From Gambelia wislizenii (lineage: Eukaryota; Chordata; Lepidosauria; Squamata; Crotaphytidae): a stretch of DNA of 64,000 bases. The translations under genes and the position numbers were made by a program. The notes under the pieces are model-generated. The model had not been told where the DNA came from, ran no database searches, and saw nothing but the letters and a program-made list of their open reading frames with translations. Below, piece by piece: positions 34,394 through 46,439 of this stretch (the first letter of the stretch is position 1; every line of letters begins with the position of its first letter). The stretch covers positions 379,050,687-379,114,686 of the forward strand of contig JAUMIR010000001.1 in NCBI GenBank assembly GCA_030847615.1, in the 5' to 3' direction.

Positions 34394-34622
34394 GGAGATT
34401 ATCACACTAATGTACACTGTTATAGCACTATTAATCCACTTTAACTGCTCTGACTGCCTCCTATGGAATTCTGGGATTTGTAGTTTAGTGAGGCCTAAGA
34501 GCTCTCTGGCTGAGAATGCTAAATGCCCCTCCTTAAACTACAAATCCCAGGATTCCACAGAAGGCAGCCAGAGCAGTTGAAGTGGAATAATGGCGCTATA
34601 ACAGTGTAGTGTGGTAATCTCC
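34394..34622. mobile_element. Palindromic hAT-like MITE, complete
   Basis: A 229-bp inverted repeat. Left arm GGAGATTATCACACTAATG, right arm its near reverse complement ending 34622. Core blocks 'ttaactgctctgactgcct', 'ggaattctgggatttgtag' and their inverted partners show that the whole unit folds on itself. A second copy lies at 31 bp short of 62 kb (61331-61860). The shared core links it to CAGGG-ended copies at 6198 and 44645. Confidence 0.8.
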
Positions 34623-36196
34623 GAGTATCAAAAGCCCTCTAACTTAGCAATGGAGGAGTGAAGTCCAGTAATTTTCATGTGACAGGCTGGCTGGCTGCCT
34701 GTTCATGTATAGGACAAGAGCCAAGGTACTTGTTTTAACAATATAATCTTATCACATCAAGTTCTACCTTTAAATAACCAACCTTAAAAAATAACAACAT
34801 GAACTTCTTCATATGCTAAGTTTTAGCATTAAAAGGTAGTGGTGGTTGTTTTAGACTGTATGATAAAGACAAGTCTTCCAAATATATCGTCTTTCCTGTA
34901 TTAAGTATATTTGCATCTAGAGAGTGGTACTTTACTTCGCCCACCACATTGGTATTAATTTTCTATGCTGTGAGTTGGAATGTCAGTGTACATTAGCACC
35001 TGATCTATAAAGGGATTGCTGAGACCTCACTGGAAGTATTAGTCACCACACCTTGGGAATGCAATTGTGCATTTCCATTGTTGGCTCAAAAGTCTGTGAT
35101 GTACATGCTTTGATTCTTAATGAAATCTGTATCATGTCAAATTCATTACCACTATGAGAAAGATCACAAACTTCCTGCAATTTATTTAGTAATGCTCAGG
35201 CCTCTCTAGTCTCCATATAGTGTGTGTTTGCTATTGCACTAGGCCAAGAAGCAAAGAGCATTCCATTCTATCAAGCAAAAATGCCACTCTCTAGGGCATC
35301 CTATCATTGCCTACTAGAAGGTAGGTGGGTTTTTTGTACTGAAGAGGTATTCATTATTTAGCAATTGACAAAGATTAAAGTGAAGTTTTACACAAGGTTA
35401 ATGTACTAAAATCACAATTTCCTTGAGGTTGCTTTGGATGTTTCCTTGGGGCTTTTCACACCTGCCTAGTCAGATGTATTTAGTTCTTCTTTATCTCTTT
35501 TCCTGTTTCACCCAACCAGCTATAATCCCATTCAATATGCCTCCTTATGCACTAATTCTAGTGTGGTAGTAAATGCATTTGGAAGATTTGCTCAAAAGTG
35601 GTAGTTAGGGTGGGAGAGAACAGAAATGGTTCTAGAACATAACAAAACAGAAATCTTTAGCATAATAATAATTTACTCATTGTCATGCGCTTATCAGCTG
35701 TGGCTTTGGTACAAATTTTCTAATTTGTTGCTTTTTTTTCATTATGGATTAATTGTATTTTCAGTCTCAGCCAATCTTTGTTTGCATTGTGAATGGCATG
35801 ATGTCATAAGGCTACATAGCCAATCATATTTGCCTATATTGATTATACTGGCCAAAATCCTGGATTGGGAGACATATCATAAAGTTGCAAATAAGTGGAA
35901 CTACAAAATCTTTCCTTTCTCACTCCCCCAACCCACCTTCAGTGGCTGAAGCCCTCAATTTACTGGCTGGTGGAGAGTGGGGGAACAGCAGAGAAATCTT
36001 CAGCTATATTTCTGTATCTGGACTCACAGGAACGATTCATCCTCTGGGATATCCCAGAGGTCCTCCTGAGGTCCCAGAGGAAGACTTTTTGTAAACATTT
36101 GGCTTGACATGAACTAATTCTCAGTTTCAGATGTGCCCTTATCAGCAGTCTTGTTGGAGTTTTCTGATATTTTCATAGTTCAAAGTACATACGCAA
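34623..36196. other. No recognised gene
   Basis: A frame at 35626-35949 (107 codons) has hydrophobic stretches but no recognisable family. The three overlapping frames at 35885-36107 are not genes. No transposon end is recognised. Confidence 0.45.
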
Positions 36197-36346
36197 GGGG
36201 ATCTTGTAGCAATTTGAGATTAACTGAGAGAAAGAAGTTGTAGCATAAGCTTGTGTAGACTTAGTCTACTTCCTCCATGCATCTATGAAAGCTTATGCTA
36301 CAACTTCTTTCTCTCAGTTAGCCTCAAATGTGCTATAAGATCCCTT
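36197..36346. repeat. Inverted repeat with hammerhead-like module
   Basis: Arms at about 36197-36252 and 36289-36346 are near-identical in inverted orientation ('aagaagttgtagcataagct' and its complement). On the minus strand the left arm carries 'gtagactaagtctac', a perfect 6-bp stem. In related amniote repeats this stem sits between CTGATGA and GAAA. Both flanks are mutated here. Confidence 0.65.
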
Positions 36347-36378
36347 TACTTACTGATATTCCAGACTAACGTGGCTAT

Positions 36379-36720
36379 GGAGATTTTCACATAGGTAAAG
36401 TAATCCTCGGGGAGATTGGGAGAGAAACAAGGCTGTTCTGGTTGCAGCACCCCGTTTCGCATGCCCCCTTCCTTCTCCCGATCTCCCTTCATCCTGCCTC
36501 TGCCCTGCTTCCATTTCTCTCCCACTATATTCCGCAATTTTTTCTAAGAAAGAACTTTCATTAGTAAAACATAGCGGGAGGAAAATGGAAGAAGGACGGA
36601 GGGAGGATGACAGGAGATCGGGAGAAGGAAGGGTGTGCGCACAATGGAGCACTGCAACCAGAACAGCCTCGTTTCTCTCCCAATCTCCTTGGGGATGACT
36701 TTCCTAGTGTGAAAATCTCC
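36379..36720. mobile_element. GGAGATTTTCACA MITE with TAT TSD
   Basis: A 342-bp palindromic element. Left end GGAGATTTTCACATAGG, right end its complement at 36720. The arms stay paired through 'gggagattgggagagaaac' and 'aggctgttctggttgcag'. TAT lies on both sides (36376-36378 and 36721-36723). Frames within it are mirror images of each other and not genes. Confidence 0.85.
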
Positions 36721-37380
36721 TATGTCTTGAATGCATAGTTGACAGCTCATCCTGTCCATTTCTCTGTTATTTTGAATCTGTTCTTTGGAAACCAGATCCA
36801 GTGGTTTGCATCCCAAATTTAACACCTTCTCCTTACTTTTCTCTTTTAGCTTTGCTTTCACAAAGAAAAGAAAAGAAACTCCAGCACATCACCCCAGCTA
36901 TCCTTACAACCTATTTTAATATGTGTTTGTGGTTTCAGACAAAGGGTGTGATGTTCATCACTCTGTCAAGTGGTGTTCATGTTCAGATACATTCACATAG
37001 AGCATATCAAGGCAACCATTGATAAAGATGATGCTTTGTGTTTCCATGGACATCATGAAAATTGATTGTGATAGTAATCATAGTGAATCCTGAAATATGA
37101 CTATCTTCTTCTGCATGGGAGTCCAACCTTTATATCAGGATAGGAATCATGGATGCCATGGGAACCTATGGCCCACAGAGATGTAACTGCCCCCCGTTTA
37201 CTTTGTTCTGCATGCAAAAAATGAACCAAATATGGCAGCATGTTGCCTCTTTCCTCATGATATTTTCTAGAGTTCTTATGAGGATATGTCTCATTTATTG
37301 TTGTTTTTCCCTCTGAGAATGTACTGTTACACTGTTAGTGTATAATACTGGTCCACACCCCATTGTTAGTCCCAAGTAGA
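36721..37380. other. No recognised feature
   Basis: Nothing recognisable on either strand. Confidence 0.4.
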
Positions 37381-37821
37381 GTAGATCTACTGTACTTTCC
37401 GGGCACAGTACAAGGTGTTGGTTATGACCTTTAAATCCCTACATGGCTTGGGTCCAACTTACCTCCGGGACTGCCTCCTTCCGTACGACCCCCTCCGCAC
37501 ACTTCGGTCCTCTGGGAGGAATCTGTTACAGCCTATGAAAACAAGGCTGTCAGTGACGTCCCAGAGGGCCTTCTCTGCTGCTGCTCCCAGATTATGGAAT
37601 GGCTGGCCAGATGAGATCCATCTTATTACCACCTTAGACAGCTTCAAAAAAGCTGTTAAGACGGATCTTTTCCGGCAGGCCTTTCCCCAATAGCTACCCT
37701 GGCCCGAAGATTCGGCTGCCTTTTCCCTTTAGCGGCCGCTGGATTATTTCATTTTTTCTTCTTTTTAATTATTGTACATTTTTAATCTGTTTAATTTAAT
37801 ATTGTTTTAAGGGGTAGGTGG

Positions 37822-37857
<36 letters not shown>
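37381..37857 (+). pseudogene. L2 LINE ORF2 C-terminus and 3' tail
   Basis: The plus-strand frame ending at 37693 reads VLVMTFKSLHGLGPTYLRD, then LLPYDPLRTLRSS, SQRAFSAAAPRLWNGWPDEI and DSFKKAVKTDLF. This is the C-terminal region after the RT of L2-type LINEs (consensus RAFSVAAPRLWNSLP). An AT-rich 3' UTR and a TTA microsatellite (37823-37857) follow, as L2 ends in simple repeats. The RT core is absent because of 5' truncation. Confidence 0.85.
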
Positions 37858-37858
<1 letters not shown>

Positions 37859-38935
37859 CTTAACAGGATCTACCTATCTGTTGACTGATCAGTCAACAAT
37901 TGATCTAATGGCTATATTTCAGCAAACAGTAACCAATATGACTCATGTCAGTGTATCCAGAGGAATCACAAGGCTACTCAAACATGTTTTGCATGTTGAT
38001 GACTAGTGGTAGCTAGTTAGAACAGATGGATGCTACACTGCAGTACAGATGATTCAGTGAAAGGGTCCTGTAACTGGCATAATCCATCATATCCATTACA
38101 TAAAATGCACATATCTGAATAACATTAGAAAGGAATAACTCTAAACATATTATTGAGTGAATGTTGTGCTGTGTATATCCAAAAGAATCATGTTCAACTG
38201 GTGTTTCAGCAAAGCTTCTAACCATTGGATCTAGTTATGGGATATTTACAAGCAATCTGCTAAAACTGTATAGTTAACAATCATCCATTAGTGTATGATC
38301 CAGTCTATGATCTTGCTATATCAGCAGCCTGCTAGAATCAAAATATTGTACTCAGACTTCTGTGCACTCCCAGCAGCAGAGATAAAATAAGAATACCACT
38401 TAAAATCCATAGGCAGTGTTTTTGTGGAGCTAGGGCTTCAAGAAACAAGGTAGAATGGGGCCAATTGGGCCTCTGAGAGGAGGGTATTAGTCCACAACTT
38501 GGGTGTTACAGCAGAGGAGAATCTCTCCCCTTTCTTCACACTGTGTATTGATCCCACTGGTAGGACACAAAAAAGGACCCTTCCATCAGACCTCTGTCCT
38601 TAGGCAGGCAATTATAAGGAGAGGTGCTTCTTCAAGTATCATGATCCCAGGCCATTTAGCATCTTGAATTGAGTTCTAAGGAAATGCAGGATTTTAACCA
38701 AGTCTTAGCCCTCTACTGACACATGCACTTTGATGACACCCATTTTTGTCCCCCAGTCTAGTAATGTCATACTGACATTAATCTAATGCCAGTAAAAAAT
38801 ATATATTACTGCATCTCTGGTTTTATGCAACCATAGAGACCCTGTTACAAGACTGTCTTCTGGTTCCAGCCCTGGGGACTTCTTCAGTATCTTTCACCAG
38901 CATAACTGGACTACAGGGCAATGTTATTACACTAT
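37858..38935. other. No recognised gene
   Basis: Low-complexity-free AT-rich DNA. No domains seen. Confidence 0.4.
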
Positions 38936-39244
38936 GGACTTTTTCGGACAAGTAAAATGTAGCGCAAACAGCCTCGCCACGTTGCGAAGCTGCAGTGCTG
39001 CAGGGCGTCCCTTTCAGATGACGCCTGTCCATGCCGGTACTGTTGCGGTACCGCAGGGACATTTGAGTGGAATATTTTGGCTATCGTGAGTAAAAATTGC
39101 CAAAATATTCCACTCAAATGTCCCTGCGGTACCGCAACAGTACCGGCAGGGACGGGCGTCATCCGAAAGGGACGCCCTGCAGCGCTGCAGCCTCGCAACG
39201 TGGCAAGGCTGCTTGCGCTGCATTTTACTTGTCCGAAAAAGTCC
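38936..39244. mobile_element. 309-bp near-perfect palindrome (foldback element)
   Basis: Arms 38936-39081 and 39099-39244 (146 bp each) are inverted copies with about eight mismatches, separated by 17 bp. Most mismatches are C/T or G/A, several at CpG. The ends GGACTTTTTCGGAC look like a relative of the GGAC...GTCC MITE termini at 58681. It is GC-rich and contrasts with its flanks. Overlapping frames on both strands (for example 38932-39246) are the palindrome read twice and not genes. Confidence 0.9.
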
Positions 39245-39542
39245 AAAAAGTACTATATGAAAGGCATACCAAGATAACCAGACATATGTTCCTATCTTAT
39301 TGATTTGTTTGGTTAGGCTGTTATTTGACTGACTGCTTTGGATTTTTATAATTTTAAACAATACTGAGTGCATTTGCTGGTTTGATGGTATGTAAATTTA
39401 GTAAATAGATAATACACAAATACAGTTCTAAAATCCTGATTTACAGATGCCTGAGTAGTTGAGTCTTATGAAAGCTCTTCTAGTTCCAGTTAAAGCTTAA
39501 AGAAACTTTATAACTTTTGTGGAAAAGGAAGAAAGGGATCCA
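39245..39542. other. No recognised feature
   Basis: AT-rich. Confidence 0.4.
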
Positions 39543-39852
39543 GGAGATTATCAGACATGGCAAAAACTGGGTCAGAAGATTCCTACAAGAACAGGAAGGG
39601 ACAACCTTACCAGACAACATCATCCTCCATCATTCTAGGGACATAGTGCAGGTATCAGTAAGATGTTCCTTTTGATTAGCAGCTTGTCCCTGTCAATGGA
39701 AAAGGAAAGCTGCATCTGTGGCAGCAATATCCCCCTGGCACAGCAGAAGGATGTGGTGTCTGGTAAGGTCTCCTTTTCTGTTCTTTTAGCAATCTTCTGA
39801 CATGGTTGGGAATGCAATTTTTTTGTTCACTCCCCCAGGTCTGATAATCTCA
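39543..39852. mobile_element. GGAGATTATCAGA-family MITE
   Basis: Left GGAGATTATCAGACATGGCA, right 'aggtctgataatctc'. Internal 'cagacaacatcatcc' matches the internal block of the 58681 copy. About 310 bp, no clear TSD. Confidence 0.75.
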
Positions 39853-40479
39853 AAACCTGCAGCTTTAAGATTAACCAGTTTACCTCAGCATAGGCTTTCA
39901 AGGACTGCAGTCCACAGCAGTCCTCTGGTCCCTCCTTTTTATCTTGAAACAGACTGACACAGCCATTTCGCCCCCACCCCCGCAAAAAAAAAAAAATCTA
40001 ACCTGAGAAGGTGGTGCAGCCATCCAAAGAATGTAAATACAGATAGATGACAAGTAAATGAGAAACTAGTAGCTTTCACTCTGTACTTGCTATAATGTGA
40101 CAGGTACTGGGAGAGAGAATGAGGTTAATCACACTGGGAAATATGTACACAATAGTCAAAGTATTTTGTGTGTGTGTATGAAGGCTAATTCATTAAATAT
40201 GCTTGACAAAAGTCTTTATAACAGGAAATCAATTTTGTGCCTGACAGGATTATTTTACAGTAGTGATTGTGAGAGAGCTGGTCAGATTAGCAAGCAGTAC
40301 ATCAAAAGCAACAAGACAATTCAGAGGAAAAACCAGCACAGAGAGCTATTTCTGGGTGTATGTTACAAAGATAACATTATCTTGTAAGACACTAGGATAA
40401 ATCAAATGAATAATTTCTCTTGCTGTTTCATGGGGGGGTGGGAGGGAGAAAGTAACTGTTTTATCTCTAAATTGTTGAT
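39853..40479. other. No recognised feature
   Basis: The frame at 40097-40387 has no known domain. An A-run lies near 39985-39997. Confidence 0.4.
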
Positions 40480-40755
40480 TTAAGAAGTGCTTATTTCTAA
40501 TCTGTTTAATATATATTTATTTCCCTTGATGTTTTTTTTTCTTTTTAAATATGTGCTGGGCTTATTCAATACCTCAGAACTACAAGTCCTTCTTGCCTTG
40601 TCCCACCATTCATCTCTCTTAATTTGGCCAAATATATAAATCAAAACCAATCCAATTGCAACAGTATTCCAAGCTTCCTCTATGCCTGAAGTAAGAAAAG
40701 GTATCTCTGTCAAACCCCAATTGTTTCTGTTGCCATCCCATCCAATCACTGCCAC
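40480..40755 (-). other. Unrecognised minus-strand open frame
   Basis: A 91-codon minus-strand frame contains WNTVAIGLVLIYIFGQIKRD and a Lys-rich end. Codon use and the Trp/Lys mix resemble LINE ORF2 C-termini, but I cannot place it in a family. It lies just upstream of a plus-strand CR1 piece. Confidence 0.25.
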
Positions 40756-40885
40756 ACATCCTCTGTGGAGAGCACTGCCCAGGTCTGGTTCTCTAGTGCT
40801 CCAACATCCTGGTTCTTAATGGTTCTTCTTCACGGCCAGGCACTGTGGGTGGGTTAAACCTGCTGGAACATCATCCCTCTGCTGC

Positions 40886-41500
40886 ATGAGTCAGCAGTGT
40901 GATGTGGCAGGTAAAAATGCCAATGCGATTCTAGGCTGTATCAATAGGAGTTTAGTGTCTAGATCAAGGGAAGTAATAGTGCCACTCTATTCTGCTTTAC
41001 TCAGACCTCACCGGGAATACTGTGTCCATTTCTAGCACCACAGTTCCAGAAGGATATGGACAAGCTGGAACATGTCCAGAGGGGGCAACCAAAATGGCAA
41101 CCAATATGAGGAATGGCTTAGGTACCTGGGTATGTTTCGCTTGGAGAAGAGAAGGCTGACACATGACATGATAGCCATGTTTAAATATTTGATGGGATGT
41201 CATACTGAGGATGGAGTGTGCTTGTTTTCTGCTGCTCCAGAGACTAGGACACAGAGCAATGGGTTCAAACTACAGGAAGAGAGATTCCAGCTAAACATTA
41301 GGAAGAACTTCCTGATAGTAAGAGCTGTTCGGAAGTGGTACATGCTGCCTCAGAGTGTGGTGGAATCTCCTTCCTTGGAGGTTTTTAAACAGACCCTGGA
41401 TGGCCATCTGTCAGGAATGCTTTGATTGGGTATTCCTGCATGGCAGGGGGTTGGGCTTGATGGCCCTTGTGGTCTCTTCCAACTATGATTCTATTTTATG
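40886..41500 (+). pseudogene. CR1 LINE 3' fragment
   Basis: Begins in the block 'gagtcagcagtgtgatgtgg' and encodes the RT-distal tail. A frame from 41072 to 41425 reads RYLGMFRLEKRRLTHDMIAMFK, FSAAPETRTQSNGFKLQEE and SVVESPSLEVFKQTLDGH. A frameshift separates this from the upstream part. It ends with CR1-type 'atgattctat' at about 41485. Confidence 0.88.
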
Positions 41501-41777
41501 ATCTGAAGACCCATCAGGGCCAGCCATTTTGGGCCTGGCTGGTTCTGGAGTGCAATTTGCTGGTCCCTTCAGGAACTGACTAGACTAAAGTCCAGTACCT
41601 GCCACTGGTTCACTCATGATAAGCAGGCTGTCCATTCTAGAGCTGCCAACATCTGGAGAACAGCCAGTGAGAGCTGACATTCACTGTGACATCCTTTTTT
41701 CTTTATTTGTCGATACTTTGTCAGATAGATAAATAGTCAGTGCAACTAGTAAGCATGCACGTGGTTCCAGATGCTGC

Positions 41778-41811
<34 letters not shown>

Positions 41812-42259
41812 TCACTTTGCAGATAGATCTGTACATTACTTTACTAAAATAAAACAGTGTTCATTCCTTATTCATCATCAGGGCAATAAAAGTGAACTCC
41901 ATTTTAGGCCTATGCCATGAGAAAGGTAGAATATAAATTTTAAAAACATAAAATAAAATAGAAAATTGTATTTATTTACTGAATTCACATCTCACTTTTC
42001 CCCAACAAGTGGGATTCAAAAACTGTAAATTCCCAAGGTACTATTAAAAAAAAATCAGAATTGGCAAACAGAGTTTTGTGTGTGCATGTGTGTTTGTAAT
42101 GTTGCTCTAACATCAGGATGTAGAAGCACTAGTAACTTTGTGTGGTGGGAAAGGGAAGAGAGATGTTAGTTCTGCAGCTGCACTTTTCCTACTTTGATTG
42201 GCTCTGGCTGGAATCCTGTTGGAGACATACGCTGGCATAACCTCCTATTATGCTAGTGT
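41501..42259. other. Unassigned, with ATT microsatellite
   Basis: (ATT)n at 41778-41811. 41880-42000 looks like a LINE tail ('gaaaggtagaatataaatttt'), but too little remains to name it. Confidence 0.5.
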
Positions 42260-42670
42260 GTGCTCTTTTTTAGGTTGTTGCGGAAGGAGATAGCCAGTAT
42301 CTCCTTGCACAACCAACTGGGGTACATCCCCATGGTCAATTGGTTGCTGGAGGTTGGGGAGAGGCTCCTGAGTACAATCCAACTAGTTTTTCTGCAAGGA
42401 AAAAGGAAGAGTAATTGCCCTCTTGGCCTCCACCAAAAATGCTGGAAGTTTAGAAGGGTGACAGCTCTTCTTTTTTCCTGGCCACAAAACTGTGGTTGGA
42501 TGATGCTGGTCCTGGGAGCACTCCACTCCACTGCCACCACTGATAGGTCATATGGATGTGTCCTGATGTCCATGATGGGCCCTGGCACAGTAAAACTGCA
42601 TTGCACTAAGTATGGAAGTACATCAGCAGAGCTTTACACTCAGACAGCCTGGAACAAAATCTCAGCCTGA
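42260..42670 (+). other. Unrecognised 136-codon open frame
   Basis: The translation has no domain I recognise and no codon or context support. It may be a chance frame. Confidence 0.2.
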
Positions 42671-42924
42671 GTCTTCCCAAAGTCTTTACCACTGAGGTAA
42701 CCAACAGTTCCGCGAAGCTATAGCTGTGGGGTCAAAGCTGGGTCTCAGGTTTTAACATAAAGAGCGGGATGTTGAGTAGTGTCCACATGTGTCTCAGGGC
42801 TTTTTAGGTTTTGATAATGCAGTACTTGGGGTTGGTTAACTCATGTTACAAGTGCTTCCCATAAGCAGTGTCAGGAAGGATTCATTTTTCTTCTCCCAGG
42901 TTACAATGATGGAGATGAGGTGAA

Positions 42925-43700
42925 GGAAGGGTGTGTCTTATCAATTTGAGGCCAGACTATTTGAAGGACCGCATCTCACCTTGTGAGACCATTAGATCTC
43001 TAAGATTATCTGGAGAGGCCCTTCTTTCTATCCCAACAAGGAAGAGGGCCTTCTCAGTGGCTGCTACTAGACTTTGGAACTCCCTCCTCAAGGAGGCCAG
43101 AACAGCCCTATCCTTGCTCTACTCTCAGCAAATTAAAACATTTTATGCCATACACATAGCCCCCACAAGTGGGGGGACAGGGCTTTAGCCTGGAGACCCA
43201 GGCACCTGGGATTAGGAGGGGGGCCCAGCGTGATATTATTGTAAGTTTTTATTCAGTAAATCTATTTAGTTTTTTTTTTAAAAAATTAATATTACTTTGG
43301 TGTCATCATTAAAACTGACTTATTTTAATTTTTATCCTTAATCCTATAGAACATCTCACTGCCATTAACCTTAGTAATAGATAGGGAGCCCACCAAAGAT
43401 CCCGGCCTGGGAGCCCACTCCAGGATGGGGGGGGCATGGCCACAAGGCATTTAGAAATTAACTGGGGCAGACTTGTAATGCTGTGTGGTACTGTTTTTAA
43501 GGTTTGTGCTTTTAATGCTTAATGTTTTAATTTTATAAATGGCTTAATGGTTTTTAAAAAACAACTTTTATATTTATACTTTTATTAAAACTTTTGTATA
43601 GTTTTAATCCATATTGTTTTTAAATCTGTTGTTAGCCACCTTGAGTCTCATTATTGAGAGAAAACTGGGATATAAATGATGATGATGATGATGATTGAAT
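42925..43700 (+). pseudogene. L2 LINE C-terminus and 3' tail, interrupted
   Basis: The frame 42931-43188 reads RPDYLKDRISPCETIRSLRL then RKRAFSVAATRLWNSLLKEA, the conserved L2 C-terminal block. Unrelated DNA (about 43150-43470) interrupts it. The 3' tail 'gccaccttgagtctca' and 'aaactgggatataaatgatg' ends in a GAT microsatellite (43675-43695). Confidence 0.8.
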
Positions 43701-44329
43701 AAATGTTCTGTTGCTTCCCCTTATCACATATGTTTCAACTTGATTATTAGAAACATCTGTATCTCCCTACTCCACTGCTACCATGATGTAAACCCTAAGG
43801 GATCTCTGATTTGCTTGTGTTATTCTATGATTAGGATTATGTGTGTTGCGCCAGTGGGAACCCAATCTTACAACAGGACTGAATTTTCTGTCATTACATG
43901 GTAGCCAGGCTGAATATATGCCACATATAATCCATATGCTGGTATGGACAATAAAGTAGATGGTTCCTCCTACCCACCTAGGGAGATTCCCTGCCACACT
44001 CCCTTAAGGCAACTACTATAGAATAAAATGTCAGGTCGGTCTCATTAAAATTTGGTAACATACCCCTACCTCAGACATTTAGAAGACAAAGGTGAACAGA
44101 CTGTAAACCTGGCCAGAGTAAAAACCAATTTCATGTTCAAAAATAAAAGTGTGGGAAAATATTTTTCACTGTTTGCTCAGAGCTGACATTTAAATTCCAT
44201 ATAAAGATGTTTGCATTGTGGAGCAATTATGAAAGGTTGCAATGCAAACACCTGCAATGCAGCAAAATTCAAATATAGACATAACTTGTTGTCAAAGTCC
44301 AAAATTAAAATTAAGCACGCACTTAACTG
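43701..44329. other. No recognised gene
   Basis: Nothing recognised. Confidence 0.4.
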
Positions 44330-44471
44330 CTTGACTTACGGTGGGAAGGATTAAAAAAGAGGCTTCCCATTTTTTATTGACGGGGACAAACGAGTAATAA
44401 AAAGGGACACCTTACTAATGGCCACACTACGCCCCCAGAAAGCTGGAGGTTGACATCATCTGATAATCTCT
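44330..44471. mobile_element. GGAGATTATCAGA-family MITE, right fragment
   Basis: The blocks 'ttgacggggacaaacgag' and 'catcatctgataatctct' match the internal and right-terminal parts of the 61506 and 58681 copies. The left end is lost. Confidence 0.5.
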
Positions 44472-44644
44472 GGATTGCATCCCGTGACCCATAAAGGAAA
44501 TAAGAAACATCTGGAATATGATAGCATGGCCTGGAGAGGAAAAGATTTGAAATGAATTCTCCCTTACTTCTGATTGAATGCTATATTTCTGGGAGGTCTA
44601 GGAGAACAGAGAACTTCCGGATAGCCATACCCACAAACACCCAA

Positions 44645-44847
44645 GGGGCCTTTCACACAGTACAGGTATAGTGCAGTGATGCCACTTTAACTGCCATGAG
44701 TGCATCCAATGGAATCGTGGGGTTTGTAGTTTGGTGAGAATTCTAAATATCCTTCCCTAAACTGTACATCCCAGGATTCCATAGGAAATTGCCATGGCAG
44801 TTAAAATAGAATCCTAGCGCTATATTTGTGTAGTGTGAAAGGGTCCC
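44645..44847. mobile_element. Palindromic hAT-like MITE
   Basis: A 203-bp unit. Left end GGGGCCTTTCACACAGTACA, right end complement of GGGACCCTTTCACACTACAC. The core 'ccactttaactgccatg' with its inverted partner 'ccatggcagttaaaa' is shared with 34394 and 55140. Confidence 0.75.
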
Positions 44848-45099
44848 ATAATATCTCACTATCTTCCCCTGCAGTTCATAGCAATTAACATTCATGTCAG
44901 GTGTGTATAGTTTTGTATGATTGTTAATTAAATTTTCTTAAGACTGCACACAAGCAGAAATATTCCACAATAGTTTTCATATTCCATAGTATTTTAAATG
45001 AACCCAAATGAAAATTATTATTGTAATGCCATATTTACTTAGAAAATTACAAGGTTTCTATTCCATCTCTTGGTAGGGAGACACTTAAAAGTGATACTT

Positions 45100-45475
45100 T
45101 TTTATATGTATATTGTAATTTTTTACTTTTGTATTGTTTTTAACTTATATTACAGTAGGGGGCTGGGGGCTGGTTCTGGGTGGGGGTGGGGGCATGGATA
45201 CTGAAAACTGTGGATAATAGCAAACACCATTGAAAATAATGGGATTTCCAGTTTAAAATATCATAGAGTTGCTTTGGACGACCTAGAAAATGGCTAGAGA
45301 GGACACATTTTCTAGGAAGACTCTATGGTAGGTGTGCTGTTTTGTGTTGTGTGGAGAACTGAATCAGTGAATAATGAATCAGTGGATATGGGGGTCCTTC
45401 TGTAGTTCAAAGGTGTTGTTAACCACCTTGAGTCCCCTTGGCAGGAGAAAGACGGGATATAAATAAATAATCATC
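45100..45475 (+). mobile_element. L2-like 3' tail split by a MITE
   Basis: AT-rich 'ttttgtattgtttttaactt' is followed, after the inserted MITE, by 'gttgttaaccaccttgagtc' and 'gacgggatataaataaata', the standard L2 tail. Removing the MITE restores the continuous tail. Confidence 0.7.
45153..45402. mobile_element. Tc1/mariner-type MITE
   Basis: Flanked by TA (45151-45152 and 45403-45404). The right terminus 'atatgggggtccttctg' and subterminal 'ggcatggatactgaaaac' match the 16906 copy. The left end is degraded by G-runs. Confidence 0.75.
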
Positions 45476-45779
45476 AGTCACAATCATACTGGGGTGTAAA
45501 AATATTCACAAGTTTTCTTATCCTTGACAAAAAAAGATGTCTTCACAGCTCAAAACCAGGGATGTAACTCTTTACTTATTTCATTCTTGCATGTAAATGG
45601 AATTTTTGTCTTTCTTGCCTCTCCTCCTGCAGGACTTCCCACAGTACACCCATATACTGGCCAGGGTAGGCTGGAGTGCAGCTTAGAAGCATCCCGTTGT
45701 GTCCCTATAGCCAGACAAAAAACAACAAAGGTATCCCTAAGCACCTCCTGGGGTCCTCTGGAGGTCCTGGAGGATGGTG

Positions 45780-46325
45780 TTATTTTATTTATTATTCAAC
45801 ATATATCTTTAGTTTACAAAAATAGATCTTTCTCTTCCAGTATGTTTACATCTATAATTAAAATTCACACACATATAGTACATAAGTATCGTTCTTCCTA
45901 TCTCCCCTTTAATTTATTGAACCATACTACATTTTCTTTTCCTCCACTATCTATTATCCAAAACCTCTCTAATGCATCATTTTTCTCTGACTCTTTATCA
46001 TTGTATATTGAATGTTGTCTATGTTTGTTTAGGAGATTTTCCCTCCTCTCTTTTCCCTTAGTTGTTTTCTTCACTCAAGAACGTCCACCTCTTTCCAGTT
46101 TCCTTTAAAATACTTTAGAACTTTCTAAAATACTAAATTCTAAAATACTTTAGAACTTTATGCCACTGTTCTTGATATCTTTTGAGTGAATTATCTCTGA
46201 TCAGTGTTGTTAATTTATCTGCAAGCATCAATTTAATTAACCATTTGTATAAGGGAGGAATCTTTTTTTTTTTCCCAGTTTGGTACATAGAGTAATTTTG
46301 CAGCTATAACCATGTGTAACAGGAC
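45780..46325 (-). pseudogene. L1 ORF2 C-terminus, minus strand, decayed
   Basis: Minus-strand translation gives MVIAAKLLYVPNW followed by a Trp/Leu-rich stretch ending near YLIKLMLADKL-like and KVF-like blocks. It parallels the intact L1 ORF2 end (MITAARLVIARKWK and on). Stops and frameshifts are frequent. A near-duplicate 'tctaaaatactttagaactt' occurs twice at 46110-46160. An unrelated 194-codon frame on the plus strand here is a shadow. Confidence 0.65.
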
Positions 46326-46439
46326 TCGCTTTTAAAATTATTTTTATTAGAGTTTTAAGAAATGTATCATGTGCCATAAATACCATACATGAACTATATA
46401 AATCTATACAGAATAAATAAAATGAACTTTAAATATACA

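Noticed and set aside
38932..39373. Open frames on both strands over 100 codons
   Set aside because: They are the two arms of a palindrome read twice. No start or codon support.
45524..46108. 194-codon plus-strand frame
   Set aside because: It lies antisense to a decayed L1 and joins unrelated DNA with LINE sequence. The start codon is not convincing and no domain is visible.
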